A DNA stretch of 64,000 bases from Streptomyces sp. cg36 (GCF_041080675.1 NZ_CP163520.1:4898001-4962000); one strand, 5' to 3'; positions 50,909-61,269 are shown, counted from the stretch's first letter. Numbers and translations: made by a program. Notes: a model not told the origin generated them from the sequence alone.

Positions 50909-51697
50909 GTGCACCCCCGTCACTCACGCCTCCGCAACCTCGCCATCGGCTCCGCCCCCGTCGTCGCGCTGCTGGGCGTCGTCGCCTTCGCGCCGCTGCC
51001 CTTCTCGGTGGCGCAGCCGGGGCTGACCGCGAACGTGCTGGGCGACGACAAGGGCAGCCCGGTGATCACCGTCGAGGGCAGACCGTCCCGGCACACCACC
51101 GGGCAGCTGCGGATGACCACCATCGAGGCGACCGGCCCCTCCGCCGAGGTGGGGATCGCCGATGTCGTACGGGCCTGGTTCCGCACCGACCGGGCCGTGA
51201 TGCCGCGCGACTCGGTCTATCCGAGCGGCGGCAGCGACGAGGAGATCACCCGGCACAACCAGGCCGAGATGAAGGAGTCGCAGGACAGCGCGACCACGGC
51301 CGCGCTCACCTACCTGCGCATCGGCCCCAACCAGGTCAAGGTCACCCTGAACCTCGCCGACGTCGGCGGCCCCAGCGCCGGGCTGCTCTTCTCGCTCGGC
51401 ATCGTCGACAAGCTCGACGGCGACGGCTCCGGCGGCGAACTCACCGGCGGCCGTGTCATCGCCGGTACGGGGACGATCGACGCGGACGGCACCGTCGGCG
51501 CGGTCGGCGGCGTCTCGCTCAAGACGCGGGCGGCCCGGCGCGACGGCGCGACCGTCTTCCTGGTGCCCAAGGACGAGTGCTCGGACGCCCGCGCCGAAGT
51601 GCCGGACGGGCTGCGCCTCATCCCCGTGACCACGCTCAAGGGCGCGGTCGCCGCCCTCAAGGCCCTGGACAAGGGCGGATCCGTACCGAGCTGCTGA
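50909..51697 (+). CDS. Membrane-anchored Lon-like (S16) serine protease without PDZ domain
   Basis: 262 residues. One N-terminal membrane helix (LAIGSAPVVALLGVVAFAPL) and a C-terminal Lon-type proteolytic domain. The catalytic dyad is Ser156 in DVGGPSAGLLFSLG and Lys205 in GGVSLKTRAA. YlbL-type proteins normally have a PDZ domain between these parts and are about 340 residues; that domain is missing here. GTG start at 50909. It is separate from the IclR gene by a 110-base gap. Confidence 0.88.
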   Translation: MHPRHSRLRNLAIGSAPVVALLGVVAFAPLPFSVAQPGLTANVLGDDKGSPVITVEGRPSRHTTGQLRMTTIEATGPSAEVGIADVVRAWFRTDRAVMPRDSVYPSGGSDEEITRHNQAEMKESQDSATTAALTYLRIGPNQVKVTLNLADVGGPSAGLLFSLGIVDKLDGDGSGGELTGGRVIAGTGTIDADGTVGAVGGVSLKTRAARRDGATVFLVPKDECSDARAEVPDGLRLIPVTTLKGAVAALKALDKGGSVPSC

Positions 51698-51742
51698 GCC
51701 GGGCGCGGGCGCTTCGTCGGCGACGGATCCGCCGGACCGGCT

Positions 51743-53068
51743 CTATGCGGGCGTCCGCGCCAGTACGCGCTCGCGCGGTGCCACCGGCGGCTCGTCCAGG
51801 CCCCGCCAGGCCGGGAACAGCAGCGGGCTCAGCGTCGTCGCCAGATACAGGCCGCCGACCGCGAGCAGCGCTCCTCGCACCCCCACCCCGTCGACGAGCA
51901 GGCCCGCGCCCAGGCCGCCGACGGGCATGGCCAGCTCGCACCCGGCCGTCAGCGCGCCGGACACCCGGCTGCGCAGCTCCAGCGGTACGCGCTCGTACGT
52001 CACCGTCGTCAGGATCGGGTTGAGCATTCCGCCCGCGAGCCCGGCCAGCGCCATCGTGGCCGCCAGCGGCAGCGCCGAACCGGTCAGCGCCGCCACCACG
52101 AAGCGGGGCGCCCCGGCCAGCAGGAAGGCCGAGGCGAACACCGCGCGCCGGGGGAAGCGGTGGCCGACCGCCCCGTACAGCAGCGCGCCGAAGAGGCCGC
52201 CCGCGCCGAACGCGGCGGTCAGCAGGCCGAGTTGGGTGGAGCCGCCCAGTTCGCGCTCGGCGTGCACGGGCAGCAGGACCGCGTTCCAGCCCTGGTCGAG
52301 GCCGTTGGTGACCATCACCATCAGGGTGACGCCGAGCAGCAGCCGGGTGCGCAGCAAGTAGCCGTACCCCTCGCGGAGTTCGGCCTTGTACGTGGTGAGG
52401 GAGACCGGCGGGGCGTCCCGTACCGGCTCGGCCGCGCGGATGCCCCGCACCCCGAGCGCGACCAGCGCCGCCGACGCGGCGAACGTCGCCGCGTCCAGCA
52501 GCAGCACGTACTCGGCGCCGATCACCGCGATCAGCAGTCCGGCGAGCGCGGCGCCCGCCATCCGGGCGCCGCGCGAGACCGCGTCGAAGAGGCTGGCGGC
52601 GCGGGCCAGGGTGGTCCCGGCCCGTTCGGCCAGATCCGGGACCAGTACGTAACGGGCGGTACGCCCCGGGGTCGCGGCCAGCCCGGTCAGCGCCATCAGC
52701 GCGCACAGCAGCCAGAAGTGGAGCGCGCCCGCGAGGTGCAGCAGCGGGATCGCGCCGACGGCCAGCGCGCAGACCACGTCGGATCCGACGCTCACCCGCC
52801 GCCGTCCGACCCGGTCCAGCACGGGCCCGCCGATCAGGGCGGAGACCACGATCGGCAGGGTCGCGCAGAAGGCGACCGCCCCCGCCCGGCCCGCGCTGCC
52901 GGTGGTCTCCAGCACGAACCACGGCACCCCGATGAGGGTCAGCGAACTGCCCGCCGTGGATATGGTGTTGGCCGTCAGGACGGCGGCCAGCGGCGTACGG
53001 TCGCCCCGCCGCTCCCCGGGCCGCCCGTGCTCCCGGGCCCCTTCGTGCTTCCCCCCGTTGCCGTTCAT
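51743..53068 (-). CDS. MFS transporter, MFS_3/enterobactin-exporter-like
   Basis: 441 residues with about 12 helices and the family loops GGPVLDRVGRRRVSVGSDV and LYGAVGHRFPRRAVF. This group includes macrolide and siderophore exporters. A good ribosome binding site (AAGGAG, eight bases) precedes the ATG at 53068. The ArsR-type regulator gene ends 23 bases upstream on the same strand, so the two form an operon with the exporter second, and the regulator is the likely controller of export. Confidence 0.9.
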   Translation of the reverse strand: MNGNGGKHEGAREHGRPGERRGDRTPLAAVLTANTISTAGSSLTLIGVPWFVLETTGSAGRAGAVAFCATLPIVVSALIGGPVLDRVGRRRVSVGSDVVCALAVGAIPLLHLAGALHFWLLCALMALTGLAATPGRTARYVLVPDLAERAGTTLARAASLFDAVSRGARMAGAALAGLLIAVIGAEYVLLLDAATFAASAALVALGVRGIRAAEPVRDAPPVSLTTYKAELREGYGYLLRTRLLLGVTLMVMVTNGLDQGWNAVLLPVHAERELGGSTQLGLLTAAFGAGGLFGALLYGAVGHRFPRRAVFASAFLLAGAPRFVVAALTGSALPLAATMALAGLAGGMLNPILTTVTYERVPLELRSRVSGALTAGCELAMPVGGLGAGLLVDGVGVRGALLAVGGLYLATTLSPLLFPAWRGLDEPPVAPRERVLARTPA

Positions 53069-53091
53069 TCACTCGCTCCTTGTCGCCGGTG

Positions 53092-53688
53092 TCACTGGTT
53101 CGGGTTGCCGCGCGGGAACGCGTGCAGATGGACGCGGACCTGGGCCGCGTTCTCGGCGTCCGGGGCCGACTGGCGGTAGCCCTCGACGACGTCGTGCAGC
53201 CGCCGGCTGAGCTCGTGCAGCTGGCCGGGCGTGAGGTGCAGGGTGAAGTCGCTGACGTCCGAGCTGGTCGCCCACTCCCCGGGCCAGTCGCGCGCGGTGC
53301 CGAGCCAGGTGGACAGCTCCTGGGTGTGGATGTTGGCCACCTCGTGGAAGAAGAGGTCGGCGGCGCCGCGCACCTGCGGGTCGGTGCTGGTGTGCAGCTC
53401 CGCGCCGAACGTGGTGCCGGTGTGCGCGGACTTCCACCAGCGCTCCCGGCCCTTGCCGCGGGCCGGGTCGTCCTCGACGAACCCGTGCGCGGCGAGCTGG
53501 CGCAGGTGGTAGCTGGTCGCGCCGCTGGACTCGCCGAGCCGCTCGGCCAGTTGGGAGGCGGTGGCGGGGCCGTCGTGGCGCAGCGACTTCAGCAGCTGGA
53601 TGCGCAGGGGGTGGGCCAGTCCGCGCAGGGCGCGGGCGTCGAGGATGCGCTCCCCGGCCCCGTTCTCGGGGGGCTTGTTCGTGGGCAT
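53092..53688 (-). CDS. ArsR-type winged-helix regulator
   Basis: 198 residues from the ATG at 53688. The helix-turn-helix lies at about 15-80 (LAHPLRIQLLKSLRHDGPATASQLAERLGESSGATSYHLRQLAAHGFVEDD). The C-terminal half is a helical sensor region (HEVANIHTQELSTWLG). No metal-binding cysteines typical of ArsR/SmtB are present, so a small organic ligand is more likely. A 44-base dyad and promoter lie immediately upstream, suggesting autoregulation of this gene and the exporter after it. 53706 is an alternative ATG. Confidence 0.88.
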   Translation of the reverse strand: MPTNKPPENGAGERILDARALRGLAHPLRIQLLKSLRHDGPATASQLAERLGESSGATSYHLRQLAAHGFVEDDPARGKGRERWWKSAHTGTTFGAELHTSTDPQVRGAADLFFHEVANIHTQELSTWLGTARDWPGEWATSSDVSDFTLHLTPGQLHELSRRLHDVVEGYRQSAPDAENAAQVRVHLHAFPRGNPNQ

Positions 53689-53695
53689 GACTACG

Positions 53696-53738
53696 ACCGT
53701 AGCCATGCAAAGGAATCCTTGCAACGATTTTTTTGCAA
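53696..53738 (-). promoter_or_regulatory. Candidate leaderless promoter of the ArsR-type regulator
   Basis: On the minus strand, -35 TTGCAA, a 17-base spacer and -10 TACGGT (plus-strand 53696-53701). The predicted start of transcription coincides with the ATG at 53688. The -35 box lies in the right-hand half of the dyad on that strand. Confidence 0.5.
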
Positions 53739-53750
53739 GGATTCCTTTGC
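53707..53750. promoter_or_regulatory. 44-base perfect dyad, probable operator
   Basis: Two 18-base arms, GCAAAGGAATCCTTGCAA (53707-53724) and its exact complement (53733-53750), separated by CGATTTTT. Each arm contains its own 11-base palindrome AAGGA-N-TCCTT, so two regulator dimers could bind. The sequence is AT-rich compared with its surroundings. Confidence 0.75.
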
Positions 53751-53796
53751 GTCCGCGCCCGGGTGCCCCCGTGGTCCGCGCCCGCGCCCCGCCCGC

Positions 53797-54789
53797 TCAG
53801 CCCTCCTTGATGAACCCCTGCGCCACCAGCCACTCCTTCGCCACGTCGTGCGGGTCGCGGCCCTCCACGTCCACCTTGGCGTTCAGCTCCTGCGCCACCC
53901 GGGTCGTCAGCTTCGCGCTCACCGGGTCCAGCAGGCCCGCGATCGCCGGGTACTTGGCGAACGTCCTGGCGTGCAGCTCGGGCGCCGCGTTGTAGTTGGG
54001 GAAGAAGTGGCGGTCGTCGGCGAGCACGTCCAGGTCCATCGCCCTGATCCGGCCGTCCGTGGTGAACACCTCGCCGAGCAGGCACGAGCTCGACTTGGAC
54101 ACCTGGGTGTAGATGATCCCGGCGTCCATCTTCTGGACCCGGGAGGCCGGGATCGACATCCCGTACGCCTTCTGCATGCCCGGCAGCCCGTCGTCCCGCG
54201 AGGCGAACTCGTTCTCCACGCACACCGTCACCGCGGAGGGGTCCTTCTTCGCCAGCGCGGCCACGTCCGAGAGCGTCCGCAGCCCGTACTTGGCGTTGTT
54301 CTTCTTGCTCAGGGCGAGCGCGTAGGTGTTGTTGAGGGTGGACTGCGCCAGCCAGACCACCCCGTTGCGCACGTCCGCGTCCTTCACCGCCCGCCACTGC
54401 GCCGACGGGTCGGTGATCGGCTTGCTGTGGCCGAGATAGGTGATCCAGGCGGTGCCCGTGTACTCGTACATCGCGTCCGCGTCGCCCTTCACGATCGCCT
54501 CGCGCGCGCTGATCGAACCGGGCAGGTTGGTGCGGTCCACGACATCGGCGCCGGCCGCCTTGAAGACCAGACCGGCCATCTGGCCCAGGACGATGTTCTC
54601 GCTGAAGTTCTTCGAGGTGACCGTCAGCGAGGCGCCCTTGAGGGGGCGGCCCCGGCCGACCGAGCCCGGTACGACGTCGTCCACCAGCGGCGAGCCGCTC
54701 TTGAGGCCGCAGCCGCCGGTCAGCAGGACGGCGAGCAGGACGAGCGCGCCCGCCGCCCCGGTCCACCGCGTGCGCACGCCGGTCATCAT
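53797..54789 (-). CDS. Osmoprotectant (betaine/choline) ABC transporter, substrate-binding lipoprotein
   Basis: 330 residues, OpuAC/ProX type. Lipobox LLTGGC with Cys27. The ligand-binding domain begins LTVTSKNFSENIVLGQMAGL and has YEYTGTAWITYLG and a conserved GLLDPVSAKLTTRVAQELN. The ATG at 54789 overlaps the permease stop (ATGA), and GGAGG is just upstream; 54786 is equally possible. Last gene of the four-gene transporter operon. Whether the ligand is glycine betaine, choline, carnitine or ectoine cannot be told by eye. Confidence 0.92.
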   Translation of the reverse strand: MMTGVRTRWTGAAGALVLLAVLLTGGCGLKSGSPLVDDVVPGSVGRGRPLKGASLTVTSKNFSENIVLGQMAGLVFKAAGADVVDRTNLPGSISAREAIVKGDADAMYEYTGTAWITYLGHSKPITDPSAQWRAVKDADVRNGVVWLAQSTLNNTYALALSKKNNAKYGLRTLSDVAALAKKDPSAVTVCVENEFASRDDGLPGMQKAYGMSIPASRVQKMDAGIIYTQVSKSSSCLLGEVFTTDGRIRAMDLDVLADDRHFFPNYNAAPELHARTFAKYPAIAGLLDPVSAKLTTRVAQELNAKVDVEGRDPHDVAKEWLVAQGFIKEG

Positions 54790-55679
54790 CCCGCCTCCAG
54801 ACCGCGCGGGGTCAGCGCCACCTCGGCCAGCGAGGCCAGCCAGTCCACCAGGAGCGCCAGGGCCACCGTCAGGACCGAGCCGAGGACCAGCACCGGCATG
54901 CGCTGGGTCTGGATGCCGGAGGTGATCAGATCGCCGAGGCCACCGCCGCCGCCGAAGGTGGCGAGCGTCGCCGTGCCGACGTTCAGGACCAGCGCCGTGC
55001 GCACGCCCGCGAGGATCAGCGGGACGGCGAGCGGCAGTTCGACCTTGCCCAGGGTGCCCAGCGCCGACATCCCGATGCCCCGGGACGCCTCCACCAGCTG
55101 CGGGTCGATCGCCCGCAGCCCCGCGACCGTGTTGGAGAGCACCGGCAGCACCGCGTAGACCACCATGCCGATGACCGCGGTGGAGGGGCCGATGCCCAGC
55201 CAGATCACCAGCAGCGCCAGCAGCCCGATGGCCGGGGTGGCCTGGCCCACGTTGGCGACCGCCGTGACCAGCGGCGCGGCCCGGCTCACCCCGCGCCGGG
55301 TCAGGGCGATGCCCAGCGGTACGGCGATGAGCAGCACCCAGAACGTGGAGACGGCCGTGAGCTTCACGTGCTGCCAGAGCCTGAGCTGCACATTGCCGTC
55401 GTCCAGGGAGTTCTTGGCGATGGAGTCGAGGTGGACGTTGGTGATCCACAGATAGGTGGCGAGCAGCGCCAGCGCCACGACCAGCGGCAGGAGCACCAGC
55501 TTCTGCCAGGTGATCCGGCGCGCCGGGGCGGGCGCCGCCGGCGGCTCGGGCGCGCCGTGCCGGTCGTCGGAGCCGTGGGCCGGGCCGTGCTCGGGGCCGC
55601 TGCCGCCGTGTGCCGGGTCGCGGAAGACGTGGCCGCCCGCCTCGTGCTCGCCCGGCGGGCGCTCGGGTGCGCTGCTCAC
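54786..55679 (-). CDS. Osmoprotectant ABC transporter permease, second
   Basis: 297 residues from a GTG at 55679 overlapping the ATPase stop. A polar, His/Gly-rich N-terminus of about 55 residues is followed by six helices and the binding-protein-dependent permease motif EASRGIGMSALGTLGKVELPLAVPLI. The QATPAIGLLALLVIWLGIGPSTAVI segment is typical of OpuCB/OpuCD. Confidence 0.93.
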   Translation of the reverse strand: MSSAPERPPGEHEAGGHVFRDPAHGGSGPEHGPAHGSDDRHGAPEPPAAPAPARRITWQKLVLLPLVVALALLATYLWITNVHLDSIAKNSLDDGNVQLRLWQHVKLTAVSTFWVLLIAVPLGIALTRRGVSRAAPLVTAVANVGQATPAIGLLALLVIWLGIGPSTAVIGMVVYAVLPVLSNTVAGLRAIDPQLVEASRGIGMSALGTLGKVELPLAVPLILAGVRTALVLNVGTATLATFGGGGGLGDLITSGIQTQRMPVLVLGSVLTVALALLVDWLASLAEVALTPRGLEAG

Positions 55680-56965
55680 GGGCCCGCACCGCCCTCCAGC
55701 TCCTGCTCGGTGAGCTGGTGGCGGGTCTCCTCCAGGTCGTGCTGGTGCTCGATGGCGGCCAGCCGGTCGGCCTCCAGGAGCTCGTGCACCGAGTTCATCA
55801 GGGTCTCCATGTCGACGACGCCGATGTACTCGCCGCGCCGCCCGGTCACCGCCACCCGCCCGCCGGAGTCGATCAGCACCGCCTCCAGCGCGTCGTGCAG
55901 GGTCGCGTCCCGGGTGACCGTGTCGTGCACCAGCTGGCCCGCCCGGGCCAGCGAGCCCTTGGCGCGCATCAGATCGCCCCGCCGCAGCCATTTGTACGGG
56001 CGCCCGCGCCGGTCCAGCATCAGCAGCTCGTTGTGGGGGCCGCCGCGCAGCTTGTCGAAGATGGACTGGAGCGGATCGTCGACCGAGGCGGTCGGCACGT
56101 CCGCCATCTCCACGTCCCGCACCCGGGTCAGATTCAGCCGCTTCAGCGCGGCGCCCGCCCCGACGAACCCGGAGACGAAGTCGTCGGCCGGGTTGGTGAG
56201 GATCGCCTCCGGGGTGTCGAACTGGGCGATGTGCGAATGTTCGCGCAGCACCGCGATCCGGTCGCCCAGCTTGATCGCCTCGTCGAAGTCGTGGGTGACG
56301 AAGACGATCGTCTTGTGGAGTTCGTGCTGGAGCCGGATCAGCTCGTCCTGGAGGTGGTCGCGGGTGATCGGGTCGACCGCGCCGAACGGCTCGTCCATCA
56401 GCAGCACCGGCGGATCCGCCGCCAACGCCCGCGCCACGCCCACCCGTTGCTGCTGCCCGCCGGAGAGCTGGCGCGGATAGCGGCCGTGGAACTCGCGCGG
56501 ATCGAGCCCGACCAGGTCCAGCATCTCCTCGACCCGGTCCTTCACCCGCGCCTTGGACCAGCCGACCATCTTCGGTACGAGCGCGATGTTCTCGGCGACC
56601 GTCATGTGCGGGAAGAGCCCGGAGGACTGGATGGCGTAGCCGACCTTGCGGCGCAGCTTCACCGGGTCGATGTCGGTGACGTCCTCGTCGTTGATCCGGA
56701 TGCGGCCGGACGACGGTTCGATCAGCCGGTTGATCATCTTCAGCGTCGTGGACTTGCCGCACCCGGACGGCCCCACGAAGATCACGGTCTCGCCCGCCCT
56801 GATCTCCATGGACACGTTGTCCACGGACGGTTCGGGGTTGCCCGGATAGCGCTTGGTCAGGTTCTCCAGCTCGATCGAGGCGCCCGAGGCGCGGGAGCCG
56901 CCCGGGGCGGCCGGGTCCCCGGGGGAGGCGGACGGCGCCGCCGGGGCGCCGGTGGTCTCAGACAC
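55676..56965 (-). CDS. Osmoprotectant ABC transporter ATPase with CBS domains
   Basis: 429 residues from a GTG at 56965. Walker A GPSGCGKST, signature LSGGQQQRVGVARAL, Walker B VLLMDEPFGAVDP and the H-loop VFVTHDFDEA are intact. Residues about 285-400 form a pair of CBS domains (VHDTVTRDATLHDALEAVLIDSGGRVAVTG), which in OpuA-type transporters sense ionic strength or cyclic di-AMP. An acidic coiled tail follows. It overlaps the first permease by 8 bases. Confidence 0.94.
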   Translation of the reverse strand: MSETTGAPAAPSASPGDPAAPGGSRASGASIELENLTKRYPGNPEPSVDNVSMEIRAGETVIFVGPSGCGKSTTLKMINRLIEPSSGRIRINDEDVTDIDPVKLRRKVGYAIQSSGLFPHMTVAENIALVPKMVGWSKARVKDRVEEMLDLVGLDPREFHGRYPRQLSGGQQQRVGVARALAADPPVLLMDEPFGAVDPITRDHLQDELIRLQHELHKTIVFVTHDFDEAIKLGDRIAVLREHSHIAQFDTPEAILTNPADDFVSGFVGAGAALKRLNLTRVRDVEMADVPTASVDDPLQSIFDKLRGGPHNELLMLDRRGRPYKWLRRGDLMRAKGSLARAGQLVHDTVTRDATLHDALEAVLIDSGGRVAVTGRRGEYIGVVDMETLMNSVHELLEADRLAAIEHQHDLEETRHQLTEQELEGGAGP

Positions 56966-57605
56966 GGATCCCCCTCGGGATGGTCAGCCGCCCGATCAGG
57001 ACGTAGACGGCGTCGAAGAGCAGGGCGAGGACGACGATCCCCAGCGTCCCCGCCAGCACCTGGTTGATCGCGTTGGCGCTGCCCAGCGAGGCGATGCCGC
57101 GGAAGATCTCGTTGCCGAGCCCCGGGCCCGAGGCGTACGCGGCGATCGCGGCGATGCCCATCAGCATCTGGGTGGAGACCCGGATCCCGGCCAGGATCGG
57201 CGGCCAGGCCAGCGGCAGTTCGACCCGGACCAGCCGGGCCGGGCGGGACATGCCGATGCCCTTGGCCGCGTCGACGAGCGAGGGGTCGACCCCGCGCAGC
57301 CCGACGATCGAGTTGCGGACGATCGGCAGCAGCCCGTACAGCGTCAGCGTGATGACCGTGGGCGCCACGCCCAGCCCCACCACCGGGATCAGCAGACCGA
57401 TCAGGGCGAGCGAGGGGATGGTGAGGACCGAGGAGGTGGTGGCGACGGCGAGCGCGCCCGCCCAGCCGCTGCGGTAGGTGAGCACCCCGATCGCCACCCC
57501 GAGCACGGTCGCGATCACCATGCACTGCAAGACCGCGCTGGCGTGCTGGAACGCGTCGGTGAGCAGCTGTTCGTGCCGGTGCGAGAGGTAGTCCCAGAAG
57601 TCCAT
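56958..57605 (-). CDS. Osmoprotectant ABC transporter permease, first
   Basis: 215 residues with five to six helices and the permease loop DAAKGIGMSRPARLVRVELPLAWPPIL. The start at 57605 is chosen for GAGG eight bases upstream; the GTG at 57623 is an alternative. First gene of the operon permease-ATPase-permease-binding protein, the standard OpuC order. It follows an Lrp gene on the same strand by 27 bases. Confidence 0.93.
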   Translation of the reverse strand: MDFWDYLSHRHEQLLTDAFQHASAVLQCMVIATVLGVAIGVLTYRSGWAGALAVATTSSVLTIPSLALIGLLIPVVGLGVAPTVITLTLYGLLPIVRNSIVGLRGVDPSLVDAAKGIGMSRPARLVRVELPLAWPPILAGIRVSTQMLMGIAAIAAYASGPGLGNEIFRGIASLGSANAINQVLAGTLGIVVLALLFDAVYVLIGRLTIPRGIRV

Positions 57606-57632
57606 GGCCACCGCCTCTCCCACGTTGTCGGC

Positions 57633-58106
57633 TCACACGTCGTCGGCCGCCGCCTGTTCCACCAGCGGGATGATCCGCAGCGGCACGGGGTTCTCCATCA
57701 CGATCGCCGTGGCGGCGCGGACGATCCCATCAAAACCGACAACCCGGTCGATCACCCGCTGGAGGTCGGCGTTGGAGCGGGCCACCAGACGGCAGAGCAT
57801 GTCGCCCTGGCCGGTGGTGGTGTGCAGCTCCAGGACCTCCGGCACGGAGGCCAAGTGCGCCCGTACGTCGGCGCCCTGGCCCTGTTTGATCTCCAGCGTC
57901 GCGAACGCGGTCACCGGGTAGCCGAGCGCCGCCGGATCGACGTCGGGACCGAATCCCCGGATGACGCCATTCGACTGAAGCCGGTCGAGCCGGGCCTGCA
58001 CGGTGCCGCGCGCCACGCCGAGCCGCCGGGACGCCTCAAGGACCCCGATGCGCGGCTCCCGTGCCAGCAGCACGATGAGCCGCCCGTCCAGATGATCGAT
58101 CGCCAT
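57633..58106 (-). CDS. Lrp/AsnC-family transcriptional regulator
   Basis: 157 residues. Helix-turn-helix IDHLDGRLIVLLAREPRIGVLEASRRLGVARGTVQARLDRLQ, then a RAM/ACT-like ligand domain (VTAFATLEIKQGQGADVRAHLASVPEVLELHTTTGQGDMLCRL). GGAGGG precedes the ATG at 58106. It is divergent from hppD with 121 bases between, so it probably regulates tyrosine catabolism; in actinobacteria such regulators respond to amino acids or hydroxyphenylpyruvate. Position just before the transporter operon leaves open read-through into it. Confidence 0.93.
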   Translation of the reverse strand: MAIDHLDGRLIVLLAREPRIGVLEASRRLGVARGTVQARLDRLQSNGVIRGFGPDVDPAALGYPVTAFATLEIKQGQGADVRAHLASVPEVLELHTTTGQGDMLCRLVARSNADLQRVIDRVVGFDGIVRAATAIVMENPVPLRIIPLVEQAAADDV

Positions 58107-58146
58107 GACGCCCTCCGGATGGTCACGATGTACAGAACGCCCCTAG

Positions 58147-59373
<1,227 letters not shown>

Positions 59374-59473
59374 CGCGTGGACTTCGACCGCAAACGCCCC
59401 TGTGGGCGCGGCAGTTGAAGTAACGTCGACCCTGCGGCCCCGCGGACCTGACCCGCCGGGGCCGCAGCACGTT

Positions 59474-61171
59474 CTACGGCTTGCGCTTGGGCGGCTTGCC
59501 GGAGCCCGAACCTGAGCCCGGGTTGGACCCGGACCCGGACCCGGCGCCCGGCTCGGACGCCGCTCCCGTCCCCGTGCCCGATCCGGTGGACCCGGCCGCC
59601 CTCTGCGACCCGGAGCCGGACCCCGGGCGGGCGCCGGACCCCGACGGCGCGCCCCCGGATCCCGCGCCGGACCCCGACCCCGTGTCCGCCGTCGACCCGT
59701 ACATGTCCTTGGGCCCGCCCTCCGGCGGATCGCCCAGCGCCTCCAGCGCCTCGCGCGCCTTCGCCACCAGCAGCGGCGAGAAGTACGGGTTGGTGCGCAG
59801 CGCCTCGTCCAGATCGCGGCGGGCCGGGCCCGCCTGGCCGAGCTCCTTCTCGATCGCCCCCCGGTGGTACGAGGCCACCGCGCTGCGGGCCCCCTTCTCC
59901 GCCGCCTTCTTGGCGAACGCGAGGGCCTCCTCCGGCTCCCCGTCCCGGAACAGCGCCCACGCCAGGGCGTCCCCGACCACCGCGCTCGGGGCGCGCCCCC
60001 ACTCCGCGCGCAGCCGGGCCACCGCCGCGTCCGGCGCCCCGTGGTCCGCCTCGTACCGGCCGAGCACCAGCGCGTCGCCCACCCCGTGCCCGTCGTCCGC
60101 CGCGGCCCGCTCGCGCAGCCGCGCGTACTGCGCCCGGGCGTCCGCGACCAGGCCGAGCGACTCGTCCAACTCGCCCAGCTCCAGCAGGTATTCGGGCCGG
60201 GGCTGCGCGGCCACCGCCGCCGCCCAGTCGCGCCGCGCGGCGGCGGTGCGGCCCAGGGCATGCTCGGCGCGCGCCCTCCCGGCCAGCGCCGCGTGCGCGC
60301 CGGAGTCGGTGCGCAGGGCCGCCCCGTACTGGGCCAGCGCCTCGGCCGGCTCGCCCCGGTCCCACGCCAGATCGCCCAACTGCCGCAGCAGATCGGCCTT
60401 CTGGACCGGCGTGGTGGCGTATCCGGCGGCCTCGGCCAGGGCCGCGGCGGCGTCCTCGCGCCAGCCGCGCTCCCGGTAGACCGCGCCCTGCTCGGCCAGC
60501 GCCACCGAGCCGCCGCGCAGATCGAGCAGCTGCTCGGCGGCCCCGCTCGCGCCCTTGAGGTCGCCGAGACCGGTGTACGCGTCGATCAGCGCCGGATAGA
60601 CCGTCCACCGCTTGGGCTCCTTGCGCCGGACCGCCTCGGCGAGGGCGTGCGCGCCCCGGTAGTCGTGGCGCGCGTTGGCGAGCGCGGCGAGGCCCAGCTG
60701 GGCCTCCGCGTTGCCGCGGGCCGCGGGCCGCACGGCGAGCGAGCGCCGCAGCGCCCACTCGGCGCGCGGATAGTACGAGGAGTCCGCGCCGCGCAGCCCG
60801 CGCCCGAGGTAGGCGGCGCCGAGCACCGCCCAGGCCGCGTCGTCGGCCGGATGGCCGCGCACCCACGCCCGCCGGTCGGCGATCAGCGCGGTCAGGTCGC
60901 CGGCCGCGGCGGGCGCCCCCGCCCCGACGGCGGTCAGCGCCCGCGCGGCCGGGCCCGGCGCGGGTGCGGACGCGTCGCCCGCACCGCCGCCCAGCTGCGG
61001 CAGGATCACCAGGGCCCCGGCGGTGAGCAGCGCCGCCACGGCCGCCGCGATCATCGTGCGCCGGGCGCTGCGGGCGGGCGGCGGCCCGGACGGCTCCAGC
61101 GGCGTCGCCCGGGCGGGGCGCGGCAGCGTCAGGGTCTGCCGGGCCGGCGGCCATTCGTCTTCGGTCTCCAT
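59474..61171 (-). CDS. Membrane-anchored tetratricopeptide-repeat protein
   Basis: 565 residues from the ATG at 61171 (a GTG at 61180 is possible). A short cytoplasmic N-terminus, one helix (TMIAAAVAALLTAGALVILP), then about 400 residues of TPR-like helical pairs (DAAWAVLGAAYLGRG, YPALIDAYTGLGDLKGA, PEYLLELGELDESLG, and others), and a Gly/Ser-rich tail of roughly 75 residues. TPR proteins usually assemble complexes; the partner here is unknown. Confidence 0.85.
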   Translation of the reverse strand: METEDEWPPARQTLTLPRPARATPLEPSGPPPARSARRTMIAAAVAALLTAGALVILPQLGGGAGDASAPAPGPAARALTAVGAGAPAAAGDLTALIADRRAWVRGHPADDAAWAVLGAAYLGRGLRGADSSYYPRAEWALRRSLAVRPAARGNAEAQLGLAALANARHDYRGAHALAEAVRRKEPKRWTVYPALIDAYTGLGDLKGASGAAEQLLDLRGGSVALAEQGAVYRERGWREDAAAALAEAAGYATTPVQKADLLRQLGDLAWDRGEPAEALAQYGAALRTDSGAHAALAGRARAEHALGRTAAARRDWAAAVAAQPRPEYLLELGELDESLGLVADARAQYARLRERAAADDGHGVGDALVLGRYEADHGAPDAAVARLRAEWGRAPSAVVGDALAWALFRDGEPEEALAFAKKAAEKGARSAVASYHRGAIEKELGQAGPARRDLDEALRTNPYFSPLLVAKAREALEALGDPPEGGPKDMYGSTADTGSGSGAGSGGAPSGSGARPGSGSGSQRAAGSTGSGTGTGAASEPGAGSGSGSNPGSGSGSGKPPKRKP

Positions 61172-61269
61172 GCCGATCACTGTGCGTCCGGGGCGCGAGC
61201 ACATCCGGTCCGCGCCCGTCCGGGCCGCGCAGGGTTCACACCGATGGCCCCGGGTGCCAGGCTGGGATC

